DNA of 64,000 nt, from assembly GCA_018222605.1 (NCBI GenBank), contig JAAEZZ010000007.1, forward strand, positions 36,522 to 100,521, written 5' to 3'. Position numbers and translations under genes: made by a program. This document shows positions 1-8,540 of this stretch, piece by piece (the stretch's first letter is position 1; every line of letters starts with the position of its first letter). The notes below the pieces were generated by a model. The model did not search any database and had not been told where the DNA came from. It was given only the letters and a program-made list of their open reading frames with translations. The stretch comes from Alphaproteobacteria bacterium (GTDB lineage Bacteria; Pseudomonadota; Alphaproteobacteria; Caulobacterales; Hyphomonadaceae).

Positions 1-66
1 AGCGTCACCGTCCCCGCATGGGCCGACACCGCAGTGCAAAGCCTCAAACTGGGGGTGAAGGCGTGA
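1..66 (+). CDS. C-terminal end of an unidentified protein (gene continues upstream)
   Basis: Reading frame 1 is open from the window edge and ends at the TGA at 64-66, giving 21 residues rich in Val, Ala and Leu. The stop overlaps the GTG start of the next gene (GTGA), the same coupling used by the following genes, so it is probably the preceding member of the sugar-acid operon. It is too short to assign. By context it might be a glycoside hydrolase or another sugar-catabolic enzyme, but nothing in the residues proves this. Confidence 0.6.
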   Translation, partial: SVTVPAWADTAVQSLKLGVKA

Positions 67-1055
67 AGCAGACGGAGCCTCTCACCTTGCCGGATTACGG
101 CCTTGGGGCGGCGGGGCTCGGCAATCTCTATTTCGCGATATCCGATGAGACGGCGCAGCAGACTCTTCAGGCTGCGCAGCAGAATGGCATGACCTATATC
201 GATACCGCGCCATATTATGGGCATGGCCTCAGCGAGCAGCGTATCGGGAGTTTCCTATCGGAGACGTCCGCACAGGTCACGCTATCCACAAAGGTCGGCC
301 GGCGACTGGTGCCTGCGGGGGACGCGCCCATTCCGGACAATGGCTTTGCGAGCCCCGCTCCGTTTATTCCGGAGTTCGATTATTCCGCATCTGGTATTAG
401 AGCCTCTTTCGAAGGTACCCAGAAAAGGCTGGGCGTGGAGGCCGTTGATATTCTGCTCTTGCACGACATTGGCAAGCTGACACATGGTGAGGCGCATGAG
501 GCCGTATTGCGGCAGGCCTTCGATGAAGCCTTGCCGGAAATGGCAGCTCTAAAGTCAGAGGGCAAGACACGCTGGATTGGCCTGGGCGTGAATGAAATTG
601 CCGTATGCGAACAGGTTTTGGAACAGGTTGACCTTGACTGCCTGTTGCTGGCGGGACGCTACACTTTGCTGGAACATGAAGCCTCTCTGTCTTTCCTGGA
701 TGAATGTTGCAGACGCGGTGTGCGGGTCATCATCGGTGGGGCGTTCAATTCCGGGGTATTGGCCGCGCCCCAAGGGGCGCCTCTGAACTATGACTATGCC
801 GCTGCGCCAGGGTGGGCCGTTCGCCGCGCCGCCGAACTCAGGTCTATTTGCGCGCGACATGGTACGCCGCTTGCCGCCGCAGCGCTTCAATTCTGCCGCG
901 CCCATCCTGCTGTCGCCTCTGTTATCCCCGGTGCACGGTCAGTCGATGAGGTGCGGCAGATCTCAGGCTGGACGTCGACACGGATAGAGCCCGCGCTTTG
1001 GGCCGAACTGAAAGAGCGAAAGCTGATCTCTGCTGACGCGCCGGTGCCGGCATGA
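63..1055 (+). CDS. Aldo/keto reductase, probable L-fucose (D-threo-aldose) 1-dehydrogenase
   Basis: A 330-residue aldo/keto reductase that probably oxidises L-fucose or a related D-threo-aldose to its lactone with NAD(P)+ in the cytoplasm. The catalytic tetrad is visible: Asp47 and Tyr52 in DTAPYYGHG, Lys77 in STKVGR and His134 in LLLHDIG. I chose the GTG at 63 because it overlaps the previous stop, has a G-rich stretch upstream and starts the conserved fold at once. The ATG at 18 would add 15 unrelated residues read through the end of the upstream gene. The stop overlaps the next start (ATGA at 1052-1055), so translation is coupled. Substrate is inferred from the lactonase, SDR and FAH-family neighbours, which together match the non-phosphorylative L-fucose route. 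Galactose or another sugar remains possible. Confidence 0.82.
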   Translation: MKQTEPLTLPDYGLGAAGLGNLYFAISDETAQQTLQAAQQNGMTYIDTAPYYGHGLSEQRIGSFLSETSAQVTLSTKVGRRLVPAGDAPIPDNGFASPAPFIPEFDYSASGIRASFEGTQKRLGVEAVDILLLHDIGKLTHGEAHEAVLRQAFDEALPEMAALKSEGKTRWIGLGVNEIAVCEQVLEQVDLDCLLLAGRYTLLEHEASLSFLDECCRRGVRVIIGGAFNSGVLAAPQGAPLNYDYAAAPGWAVRRAAELRSICARHGTPLAAAALQFCRAHPAVASVIPGARSVDEVRQISGWTSTRIEPALWAELKERKLISADAPVPA

Positions 1056-1891
1056 TGAAAAAGCTCGACGTCCATATGCATGTCTGGCGGCTGGAGCGCG
1101 GCGACTATGACTGGCTAAGCCCCGAGCTTGGCCCGATCTACCGGGATTTTAACATTGATGATGTGTGGGCAGAGGCGGAAGCGGCAAATGTTCAGCGCGT
1201 GATCCTGGTGCAGGCGGCAGGCACTTTGGCGGAGACGGAGTTCATGCGGTCCCTGGCACAGCAGGACAGGCGTATTGCCGGCGTGGTTGGCTGGGTGGAT
1301 CTTGAAGGTGCAGATGCCGCGCAGCAAATCGCTCGCCTTGCAGAAGACCGGCAGATTGTCGGCCTTCGCCCCATGATTGCGGACTTGCCGCAGGCGGACT
1401 GGATTCTTGATGCGCGCTTCACGCCCTTGCTGGATCAGATGGCCCGGCTGGGGCTCGTGCTGGATGGGCATGCGAGGGCGGACCTGATCCCGGTGAAGAC
1501 AACACTCGCGCAGCGGCATCCGGAACTGCAGATCGTGCTGAATCATGCTGGCAAGCCTCCCATCGCGTCTGGCGGTCTGGCGACATGGCGCAAGGATTTG
1601 GCAGAGCTCGCGGCCTGCCCGAATGTCACATGCAAGATGTCTGGCCTTCTGACAGAGGCCGGAACGCATACGGATGATGACTCCATCGGTATCGTCGTGG
1701 AGCATGTGGCGGACTGCTTTGGCCCTGAGCGGGTAATGTGGGGCAGCGACTGGCCCGTTCTGACGCTTGCAGGAACTTACACGCACTGGTCTGAGCAGAG
1801 CGAGCGCCTGATCAGACGCTACTTTGCCGGTCATGAACATGCGGTCTGCATGGCGAATGCCGAGCGCATATATCTGAGCAGGAAGGGATAA
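1052..1891 (+). CDS. Amidohydrolase-family lactonase, probable L-fucono-1,5-lactonase
   Basis: A 279-residue TIM-barrel metal-dependent hydrolase of the COG3618 amidohydrolase type. The N-terminal HMH metal motif is at residues 8-10, a central LNHAGKPP segment carries another metal-binding His, and WGSDWPV near residue 230 supplies the catalytic Asp. In sugar-acid operons such enzymes hydrolyse fucono-, rhamnono- or galactonolactones to the open acid, which fits its position right after the sugar dehydrogenase. It overlaps the upstream gene by four bases and is separated from the downstream SDR gene by only four bases. There are tandem ATG codons at 1052 and 1055, and either could be used. 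Family is sure and substrate inferred. Confidence 0.82.
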   Translation: MMKKLDVHMHVWRLERGDYDWLSPELGPIYRDFNIDDVWAEAEAANVQRVILVQAAGTLAETEFMRSLAQQDRRIAGVVGWVDLEGADAAQQIARLAEDRQIVGLRPMIADLPQADWILDARFTPLLDQMARLGLVLDGHARADLIPVKTTLAQRHPELQIVLNHAGKPPIASGGLATWRKDLAELAACPNVTCKMSGLLTEAGTHTDDDSIGIVVEHVADCFGPERVMWGSDWPVLTLAGTYTHWSEQSERLIRRYFAGHEHAVCMANAERIYLSRKG

Positions 1892-1895
1892 GCGG

Positions 1896-2633
1896 ATGGC
1901 CAGACTGGCAGGAAAAACCGCATTGATAACGGCCGCTGGGGCAGGCATTGGGCTTGCTTCCGCGAAGGCCTTTGCGCGCGAAGGCGCAAGGGTGATCGCG
2001 ACGGACATCAACGAGGCTACCCTGAAGGATTTGTCGAATGTGACGGGTGTCCAGACCGAAAGGCTGGATGTGTCGGATGCCGCCGCGATTGCTGATATCT
2101 GTGCGCGGCACAGCGAGATTGATATCCTGTTCAATGTGGCGGGCTGGGTGCATCATGGCACGATTGAGGATTGCTCGAGGGAGGACTGGGACAGGTCATT
2201 TCTGCTGAACCTCACCTCCATGTATGAGCTTTGCCGCGCGGCCCTTCCAAATATGGTTGCAAAGGGCGACGGGGTTATCCTGAACATGAGTTCGGTTGCC
2301 TCCAGCATCACGGGTGCGCCGAACCGCTTTGTGTATGGCGCGACGAAGGCCGGAGTGATCGGGCTGACCAAGGCTATCGCGGCGGACTATGTGGGCAAGA
2401 ATATTCGCTGCAACGCCATCTGTCCTGGTACGGTCGATACGCCATCTTTGCAGGGGCGAATGAAGGCGCAGGGCGATTATGAAACGGCGCGGCAGATGTT
2501 TGTCTCGCGCCAGCCTATGGGGCGCCTAGGCACAGCGGAAGAGATTGCCGCGCTGGCGGTGTACCTCGCTTCGGACGAAGCCTCTTTCACCACGGGCGGC
2601 GCGCATATCATTGATGGTGGGTGGACGAATTAG
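1896..2633 (+). CDS. Short-chain dehydrogenase, probable 2-keto-3-deoxy-L-fuconate dehydrogenase
   Basis: A 245-residue classical SDR with the NAD-binding TAAGAGIG loop at residues 12-19, the NVAG-type segment near 80, a serine-bearing MSSVAS stretch at 131-136 and the catalytic pair Tyr147/Lys151 in YGATK. It also has the C-terminal [10 protein letters not shown] segment. In the L-fucose route characterised in Xanthomonas and Burkholderia, this family oxidises 2-keto-3-deoxy-L-fuconate to the 2,4-diketo acid. The FAH-family hydrolase that follows consumes exactly that product, which supports the assignment. Asp37 after the second beta strand (ATDI) suggests NAD+ preference. The matching 2-keto-3-deoxy-L-rhamnonate enzyme would look similar. 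Confidence 0.8.
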   Translation: MARLAGKTALITAAGAGIGLASAKAFAREGARVIATDINEATLKDLSNVTGVQTERLDVSDAAAIADICARHSEIDILFNVAGWVHHGTIEDCSREDWDRSFLLNLTSMYELCRAALPNMVAKGDGVILNMSSVASSITGAPNRFVYGATKAGVIGLTKAIAADYVGKNIRCNAICPGTVDTPSLQGRMKAQGDYETARQMFVSRQPMGRLGTAEEIAALAVYLASDEASFTTGGAHIIDGGWTN

Positions 2634-2644
2634 GAGTTGATCTG

Positions 2645-3490
2645 ATGAAGCTTTTAAGGGTGGGTCCACACGGACGGGAAAAGCCGGGCATTTTGGATGC
2701 TGATGGCATCATTCGGGATGTCAGCGACCTGGTGGATGACTGGGATGGTCTGGCCATCGATGATGCCGTGCTGAAGCAGGTTCGCGCGATTGACTTGTCC
2801 AGCCTGCCAAAGCTTGATCCGAATGCACGGATCGGCCCTTGTGTTGCTGATGTGGGCAAGTTCATTTGCATCGGCCTGAACTATGCGGACCATGCCGCGG
2901 AAACGGGTGCGGAAGTGCCTTTTGAACCGGTTCTTTTCTTCAAGGCGACCAGTGCAATCTGCGGGCCAAATGACCTGCTGGAAATTCCGCGCCGTTCTGA
3001 AAAGACCGACTGGGAAGTCGAACTGGGAGTCGTCATCGGTAAGGCCGCGAAATATGTCAGCGAAGAAGAGGCGCTGGAGCATGTTGCGGGCTATTGCGTC
3101 GTGCACGATGTTTCCGAACGCGGGTTTCAGCTGGAAGGCACCGGGCAGTGGGTGAAGGGGAAAAGCGCTGACACATTTGGCCCGATCGGGCCCTGGCTCG
3201 TGACGCGCGATGAGGTGGATGATCCGCAGAATCTATCCATGTGGCTGGATGTGAATGGAGAGGCGATGCAGCGCGGCTCGACCTCCACAATGATCTTTGG
3301 CATTGCGCATTTGGTCAGCTATGTGTCCCACTTCATGAGCCTGCAGCCGGGGGACATCATATCTACCGGTACGCCGCCGGGAGTGGGTCTGTCCATGTCT
3401 CCGCCCAAATATCTGAGGGCAGGCGATACAGTCAGCCTGGGCATTGAAGGTCTTGGCCAGCAGACCCAACGCTGCGTGGACGCTTTATAA
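2645..3490 (+). CDS. Fumarylacetoacetate hydrolase-family protein, probable 2,4-diketo-3-deoxy-L-fuconate hydrolase
   Basis: A 281-residue FAH-superfamily enzyme that would split 2,4-diketo-3-deoxy-L-fuconate into pyruvate and L-lactate. Family marks are the CIGLNYADHAAE segment near residue 80, the metal-binding acidic pair in DWEVELGVVIG, and GDIISTGTPPGVG toward the C terminus. The start at 2645 has a GGAG ribosome site at 2632-2635. An in-frame ATG at 2621 lies inside the end of the SDR gene and lacks support. It is the last gene of the sugar-acid operon. Its L-lactate product could be oxidised by the LldD-type enzyme encoded at 40094, though the two are unlinked. Confidence 0.82.
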   Translation: MKLLRVGPHGREKPGILDADGIIRDVSDLVDDWDGLAIDDAVLKQVRAIDLSSLPKLDPNARIGPCVADVGKFICIGLNYADHAAETGAEVPFEPVLFFKATSAICGPNDLLEIPRRSEKTDWEVELGVVIGKAAKYVSEEEALEHVAGYCVVHDVSERGFQLEGTGQWVKGKSADTFGPIGPWLVTRDEVDDPQNLSMWLDVNGEAMQRGSTSTMIFGIAHLVSYVSHFMSLQPGDIISTGTPPGVGLSMSPPKYLRAGDTVSLGIEGLGQQTQRCVDAL

Positions 3491-3511
3491 ATAAAATAAC
3501 GGGAGAGCGAG

Positions 3512-4555
3512 ATGAGTACAGAGCAATTGAAAAACAGGTTCCTGACACAGGTGGAAACATCCATCCCACGCGAAAGAATTATAGATCTTGCTTCGCGATG
3601 TGCCAAAGCTGGCAAGAAGGCGACAGCGGAGGACCGGATGGATCTGGCCGCTGCGCTGGCCCATGCGGCTTTTCTTGCACCGGATCGTACGGCGGAAACC
3701 TATGATGCCCTTGCAGAGGGGTGGCGGGGGCGAGCAGTGAATGCGACGCCCATTGAAACCTTTGACCGTGCCCCCGAGCCGTCTCCGGTCGGTCTGTGGA
3801 AGGATTATTGGGGCATTGTCGAGGACGGGAAGAATGGCAATCTCGACGCCCTCAGCGTGACACAGCGGACAGCCGCGCTCGGCCATTACATGACGGACAC
3901 AACACTGAGCCGCACCGCCGACATGGCGCATCTCTATGACGGCGTCAGCGAGGCTGCGGCCCGTGACACACCGGAACTGATCAAGCTCTCCACGCTTGCT
4001 GCGTGTCCTGAGAGTTCCCTCGGCCGCGAATTCCATGACCTCATCGTCAACAACATGTTTGACCTTGAAGTGCTGGACCGGGATGCGATCAAGATCAACG
4101 CGCTGCCAGAGCCGCTCGCCTGGCTCAACACGCGCATGCTACAGGCGCATGATCTGTGGCACATCACGGCGGGCTATGAGACGACATCACTGCATGAGAT
4201 TGCTATATCCGCATTTCAGATGGCGCAGTTCGGGCACAATTATTCCGCGCAGTTCCTGTCGATCACGAGTGTGATTGGCGCGCTGTCACCAGGCCGTGCA
4301 TATCCGGTCCTCATGGATACGATCACCAGTGCCTGGGTGCATGGGCGGGAGTCTCCTGCGCTGATCCTGATCCCGTGGGAGGAGGTCTGGCACATGCCGG
4401 TCGACAAGATCCGGCTGGCTTATGGCATCACGGCATATGAAAGCCCGTATCCGCCAAACATCATCGAGAAGAGTCAGGCCTTTACGGCAAGAATACAGAA
4501 AGTGACCGGCTTTTTCCGCGGCCTGCTGCGGCCCTTTAGCGGGGCACCTGCCTGA
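3512..4555 (+). CDS. Coq4-family protein (ubiquinone biosynthesis related)
   Basis: A 347-residue protein with the diagnostic Coq4 metal motif H-D-x2-H-x11-E: His213, Asp214, His217 and Glu229 in HDLWHITAGY followed by the Glu of LHEIAI. In yeast and in bacteria Coq4 is needed for ubiquinone biosynthesis and was recently linked to oxidative decarboxylation at C1 of the quinone head group. The protein is longer than many Coq4 homologues, because about 100 residues precede the conserved core. A GGGAGAG ribosome site precedes the ATG. It lies 21 bases after the sugar-acid operon and may be co-transcribed with it by accident of packing. Family assignment is firm; role in this organism is inferred. 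Confidence 0.8.
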   Translation: MSTEQLKNRFLTQVETSIPRERIIDLASRCAKAGKKATAEDRMDLAAALAHAAFLAPDRTAETYDALAEGWRGRAVNATPIETFDRAPEPSPVGLWKDYWGIVEDGKNGNLDALSVTQRTAALGHYMTDTTLSRTADMAHLYDGVSEAAARDTPELIKLSTLAACPESSLGREFHDLIVNNMFDLEVLDRDAIKINALPEPLAWLNTRMLQAHDLWHITAGYETTSLHEIAISAFQMAQFGHNYSAQFLSITSVIGALSPGRAYPVLMDTITSAWVHGRESPALILIPWEEVWHMPVDKIRLAYGITAYESPYPPNIIEKSQAFTARIQKVTGFFRGLLRPFSGAPA

Positions 4556-4617
4556 GCCGGCAGACTTTCCTCAAAGTGATGGGCGAAATTGTGCGCGAGA
4601 TGCTGTAAGACGCGCCC

Positions 4618-5127
4618 ATGACTAGGACATTTCTTCTCGGGGGCGCGCGGTCTGGCAAGAGCCGACGTGCCCAGGCGCTGGCAGAGCAGGCGGGCGAGGC
4701 ACGCATATATGTGGCGACCGCCGAGGCGCTGGATGCCGAAATGGCAGACCGTATTGTCCGCCACAAGGCTGATCGCGGCGTAGGCTGGCGCACGGTTGAG
4801 GCTCCGCTGGACCTTATCTCGGCATTACAGGCTGAGTCAGCTGCAGGTGAGGTCATTCTGGTGGATTGCCTTACGCTATGGCTGTCAAACCTGATGCATC
4901 ACGAGCACGATGTTGAGGCACAAACGGATGCCCTGTGTGAATGCCTGCGCAGCATGAGCGGGCATGTCTTCCTGGTGTCGAACGAGGTGGGGCTCGGGCT
5001 CGTTCCGGAAACCCCGCTCGGACGGCGCTTTCGGGATGCGCAGGGTCGTCTGAACCAGAGAGTGGCGGAAGTGTGTGACGTGGTGGAATTCGTCGCCGCC
5101 GGATTGCCTCTGCGGCTTAAGGGATAA
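4618..5127 (+). CDS. cobU: Adenosylcobinamide kinase / adenosylcobinamide-phosphate guanylyltransferase
   Basis: A 169-residue bifunctional enzyme of the nucleotide-loop assembly branch: it phosphorylates adenosylcobinamide and then transfers GMP to make AdoCbi-GDP. The P-loop GGARSGKS is at residues 8-15, followed by the family segments DCLTLWLSNL, SNEVGLGLVP and GRRFRDAQGRLNQ, so the whole family length is present. It is the only plus-strand gene of the cobalamin locus. Its last 11 bases overlap the 3' end of cobD on the other strand, so the two transcripts converge. Its product is the substrate of CobS, encoded at 14496. Confidence 0.93.
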   Translation: MTRTFLLGGARSGKSRRAQALAEQAGEARIYVATAEALDAEMADRIVRHKADRGVGWRTVEAPLDLISALQAESAAGEVILVDCLTLWLSNLMHHEHDVEAQTDALCECLRSMSGHVFLVSNEVGLGLVPETPLGRRFRDAQGRLNQRVAEVCDVVEFVAAGLPLRLKG

Positions 5128-6109
5128 GAGCAAAAGCCAGGCGTCCTTCGGCCAGAGAGTCGGCTGGCAGGCCGATGCGTATATGCTGGTTGGACCAGTT
5201 AAAGCGGCGCACATAGACACCGCGCTCTGCCAGTTGCATCCATAATTTCGTGGCGTGTTCCACTTCAATCAGGCGGAACAAATCCGTGCCGCCCACGGGG
5301 CGATGCCTGGCATCCATCACTATACCATCGAGTCTGTGCCGCGCCTTTGCAAGTTTTTCACGGGTTGCGGTCTGCCAGGCATGATCAGCATAAGCGCGTG
5401 CGGCTATTTCCAGCGCAGGGCCGGAAACAGGCCACATGCCGAGGATCTGATCAAGCCGCGCGCGCAGCGTCTCGGGCACAAATGCCCCACCCAGTCTCAG
5501 GCCAGCCAGACCATAAAACTTGCCGAAGGAGCGCAGTACGATCAGGCCTTCCTTGCCCGCGTGAGGTGCCATGCTGAGATCGGGGTTGAGATCTGCATAG
5601 GCCTCGTCCACGATTAGCCATCCTCCGCGCTTGGTAAGGCGATAGCGAATATCCTCCAGAACGGCAGGGCTAAAGGTCTTCCCATCGGGATTGTTGGGAT
5701 TGCATACGACGATGATATCAGCGCAGTCAGCTTCACCCAGCGGATTCGAGGTCTCCAATACCTGGCAGTCGGCCTGTAGCCAGGACGCGCGGTGATCACC
5801 ATAAGTGGGCGAGAGAATTGCGACACGCCGAGCTGTCAGCAGGGGCGGCAGCAGGCGGATCAACAGCTCACTGCCGGGAGATAGAACCAGTGCATCTTCA
5901 GGGCCGTTCAGGGCGCGCGCCATGGCGGCGCGGCACCTATGCATCAAATTTCTTGTGGGCAAATGCGTGGCGGCTTCGGCAGATACTTCACCCATCGGAT
6001 AGGCCCACGGGTTGATGCCCGTTGATAGGTCTATCCACGGAGTATCAACATTTGGGAATTTCAGCTGCATGACGTCAAGCGCGCCGCCATGTATCAAATC
6101 CTTGTTCAT
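5117..6109 (-). CDS. cobD: L-threonine-O-3-phosphate decarboxylase (PLP enzyme)
   Basis: A 330-residue fold-type I aminotransferase-like protein that makes (R)-1-aminopropan-2-ol O-2-phosphate, the linker attached by CbiB. Visible motifs are DLSTGINPWAYP near the N terminus, CNPNNPDGKTF, the Asp-Tyr of VDEAYADL, and the PLP-lysine region SFGKFYGLAGLRLG. These distinguish it from histidinol-phosphate aminotransferase, especially in this setting. It is the last gene of the riboswitch-led operon, overlaps cbiB by four bases and converges with cobU. It is called CobC in the Pseudomonas denitrificans naming. Confidence 0.9.
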   Translation of the reverse strand: MNKDLIHGGALDVMQLKFPNVDTPWIDLSTGINPWAYPMGEVSAEAATHLPTRNLMHRCRAAMARALNGPEDALVLSPGSELLIRLLPPLLTARRVAILSPTYGDHRASWLQADCQVLETSNPLGEADCADIIVVCNPNNPDGKTFSPAVLEDIRYRLTKRGGWLIVDEAYADLNPDLSMAPHAGKEGLIVLRSFGKFYGLAGLRLGGAFVPETLRARLDQILGMWPVSGPALEIAARAYADHAWQTATREKLAKARHRLDGIVMDARHRPVGGTDLFRLIEVEHATKLWMQLAERGVYVRRFNWSNQHIRIGLPADSLAEGRLAFALIP

Positions 6110-7056
6110 AGGGTCTCCAGCAGAAGGGACAGGATGAGAAGCAGGCAGGCCGCAAGAGCCAGGCTTCTGACATATATTGTCAGTCCACGTTTCAGGTGGA
6201 CGGCGTTCGGGTCAGGCGCGCCCTCGTTTAGCCAGGGCTCGTGGCTGGTCGTGTCGCCATAGCTGCGCGGGCCGGAAAGACGCACGCCGAGCGCGCCCGC
6301 CATGGCGGCTTCCGGCCAGCCCGCATTGGGCGATCTGTGATGCCTGGCGTCCTGCCACATCACCGTAAAAGCCTTGAGGCTGGCTGAGCCCAGTGCAAAC
6401 ACAAGGCCTGTCAGCCGGGCAGGCACGATATTGGCGACATCATCAAGTCGTGCGGCAAATCCACCAAAGGCGGCATAGCGATCATTCCGATGGCCTATCA
6501 TGGAATCGAGTGTGTTGATGGCCTTGTAGGCGGCAAGGCCCGGAAGGCCGAACAGGGCACCCCAGAATAGGGGCGCCGTTACGCCGTCTGACGTGTTCTC
6601 GGCCAGACTTTCCAGCGCTGCGCGTGCCACTCCCGCCTCATCCAGTCGGGACGGGTCGCGGCCCACGATAAGAGACACAACCTTTTGCGCGCCTGAAAGG
6701 TCTCGCTTAGCCAATGGCTCGGCGACGGCCAGCACATGTGTGTACAGACTATGGGAGGCAAGCAGGCTGGAGGCGATGAGCGCTTCGAGCAGGAAGCCAG
6801 CCTGGCTCTGCGACAAGGCGCGCGATATGGCATAGGCAGCCAGTGCCGCGAGGCTGATCACGAGCAGGCTGGCCAACGCGCCAAGCATGTATCTGACGCG
6901 ATGCGCCCAATCATGATTGTTCAGGCGCGTTTCCAGCCACCGTACACACCATCCCAACCACACGACAGGGTGCCTGATCAGGCGGTACAGCCAGTCAGGC
7001 CATCCAAACGCCGCTTCGATTGCCCAGGCAGCGAGTATCATCGTGACGGAACTCAT
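6106..7056 (-). CDS. cbiB: Adenosylcobinamide-phosphate synthase
   Basis: A 316-residue polytopic inner-membrane protein that joins adenosylcobyric acid to the aminopropanol phosphate made by CobD. Family segments are HPVVWLG near the N terminus, SLAENTSDGVTAPLFWGALFGLPG in the middle (the Glu-Asn-Thr-Ser-Asp-Gly core), and YKAINTLDSMIGHRN. Hydrophobic stretches near residues 50-80, 85-110 and at the C-terminal end fit membrane helices. It overlaps cobQ and cobD by four bases each, placing it between its two substrate-producing enzymes. Confidence 0.92.
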   Translation of the reverse strand: MSSVTMILAAWAIEAAFGWPDWLYRLIRHPVVWLGWCVRWLETRLNNHDWAHRVRYMLGALASLLVISLAALAAYAISRALSQSQAGFLLEALIASSLLASHSLYTHVLAVAEPLAKRDLSGAQKVVSLIVGRDPSRLDEAGVARAALESLAENTSDGVTAPLFWGALFGLPGLAAYKAINTLDSMIGHRNDRYAAFGGFAARLDDVANIVPARLTGLVFALGSASLKAFTVMWQDARHHRSPNAGWPEAAMAGALGVRLSGPRSYGDTTSHEPWLNEGAPDPNAVHLKRGLTIYVRSLALAACLLLILSLLLETL

Positions 7057-8540
7057 GCGCCTGATGGGTGCCAGCCCGGCGCTTCGGCCAGTCCAAGCAG
7101 GGCATCAATGTCGACTGCGGCAGAGACTTCATCGGCCAGTGAGTCCAGTGCGCAGTCGACTTCTGCGCCGTAGGAGAGGTTCGTTTCAGCGGTTGCGCCG
7201 ATGCGGTCCATCCAGCTGCGCCGAAATTCATCCTGCGTGAACACACCGTGCAGATACGTGCCTTCGATCAGGCCATTGGCGCTGCGGGCCCCTTCGGGAT
7301 GTCCCCTGAGGGAAAACATTGGGCGGCCTGTGTCTGGCCCCGCCGTTTTGCCCATATGGATTTCATATCCGGTGACAGCGCAGCTGGTGAGGGCACATGT
7401 ACCGTCTGTCACCTGAACCTGTTTGTCAGCGCTCATCTGCGTTTCGACATCAAGCAGATCAAGCCCTGGAGCCTGGCCGACGTGCCCGTCTGCGCCTGTT
7501 GCGTCAATAATCTGCCTGCCGAGCATTTGATAGCCGCCGCAGATGCCGAGAACTCGGCCACCTGTGCGGGCATGGGCTATGATGTCATGGTCCCATCCTT
7601 GCGCGCGCAGAAAGGCCAGATCGCCCAGGGTAGATTTTGTACCAAACAGAATGATTACATCCGTGTCGCGGGCGATGCTGCGTCCCGGCGGCACCCAGTT
7701 GAATTCAATGCCGGGCTCCATTTTCAGGGGGTCCGCATCATCAAAGTTCGCCATGCGGGACAGCATCGGCGCGGCGACTTTCAGGCCTCCGCTGGATGCA
7801 CGGCCCGGCCGGTCCAGAACAACTGCATCTTCGGCGGGCAGTCGCGCCGAGGCGCTGAGCCATGGAATCACGCCAAGACACGGCCAGTTGGTGCGCTGCT
7901 CGATGGCTGTGATGCCATCATCAAACAGGCGTGGATCGCCGCGAAACTTGTTGACCAAAAATCCGCGGATCATGGCGGCGTCTTCCGGGGCGATGACAGT
8001 CTGTGTCCCGACAATGCTGGCAATTACGCCGCCTTTCTCGATATCTCCAATCAGGCAGACCGGAATGCCGGCCTTTTGCGCAAAGCCCATATTGGCAATG
8101 TCGCGGTCACGCAGATTTATTTCGGCCGGGCTGCCCGCGCCCTCGATCAGGATCAGATCATGCTTGGCTGCCAGACGCTCAAAGCTCTGCATGACGGGAG
8201 TCATCAACTCGCTGCGATGGGCCATGTATTTGGCTGCGTCCATGGCGGTTGCGGCCTTGCCATGAACTACGATCTGCGCCGTCCGGTCTGTTTCCGGTTT
8301 CAGCAGGATCGGGTTGAAGTCGACATGCGGCTCCAGGCCGGCGGCGAGTGCCTGCAGGGCCTGCGCGCGGCCAATTTCGCCCCCATCCGGACAGGCAGCG
8401 GCATTATTGGACATGTTCTGCGGCTTGAAGGGCACAACGCTCAGGCCACGACGCCGGGCAATACGGCAGAAGGCAGCGGTCAGGACTGATTTGCCCACAT
8501 CCGATCCCGTTCCTTGAAGCATCAGCGCGCGGGCTGTCAT
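7053..8540 (-). CDS. cobQ: Cobyric acid synthase (glutamine-hydrolysing)
   Basis: A 495-residue enzyme that amidates positions b, d, e and g of adenosylcobyrinic acid a,c-diamide. The N-terminal dethiobiotin-synthetase-like ATPase domain carries GTGSDVGKS (residues 10-18), PFKPQNMSNN and EGAGSPAEINLRD. The C-terminal class I glutamine amidotransferase domain carries the nucleophilic Cys in GICGGYQMLG and a His/Glu region near the end. Length and order match the family. It overlaps btuD and cbiB by four bases. Its presence without the ring-forming genes in the window is notable, since salvage of cobinamide alone does not require it. Confidence 0.93.
   Translation of the reverse strand: MTARALMLQGTGSDVGKSVLTAAFCRIARRRGLSVVPFKPQNMSNNAAACPDGGEIGRAQALQALAAGLEPHVDFNPILLKPETDRTAQIVVHGKAATAMDAAKYMAHRSELMTPVMQSFERLAAKHDLILIEGAGSPAEINLRDRDIANMGFAQKAGIPVCLIGDIEKGGVIASIVGTQTVIAPEDAAMIRGFLVNKFRGDPRLFDDGITAIEQRTNWPCLGVIPWLSASARLPAEDAVVLDRPGRASSGGLKVAAPMLSRMANFDDADPLKMEPGIEFNWVPPGRSIARDTDVIILFGTKSTLGDLAFLRAQGWDHDIIAHARTGGRVLGICGGYQMLGRQIIDATGADGHVGQAPGLDLLDVETQMSADKQVQVTDGTCALTSCAVTGYEIHMGKTAGPDTGRPMFSLRGHPEGARSANGLIEGTYLHGVFTQDEFRRSWMDRIGATAETNLSYGAEVDCALDSLADEVSAAVDIDALLGLAEAPGWHPSGA

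Noticed and set aside
18..62. ATG start at 18 for the first aldo/keto reductase
   Set aside because: It reads through the end of the upstream gene in another frame; the GTG at 63 overlaps the previous stop and starts the fold directly.
7248..8489. A 413-codon open frame opposite cobQ
   Set aside because: It is antisense to a fully conserved enzyme and its translation shows no domain; such frames are common in GC-rich DNA.
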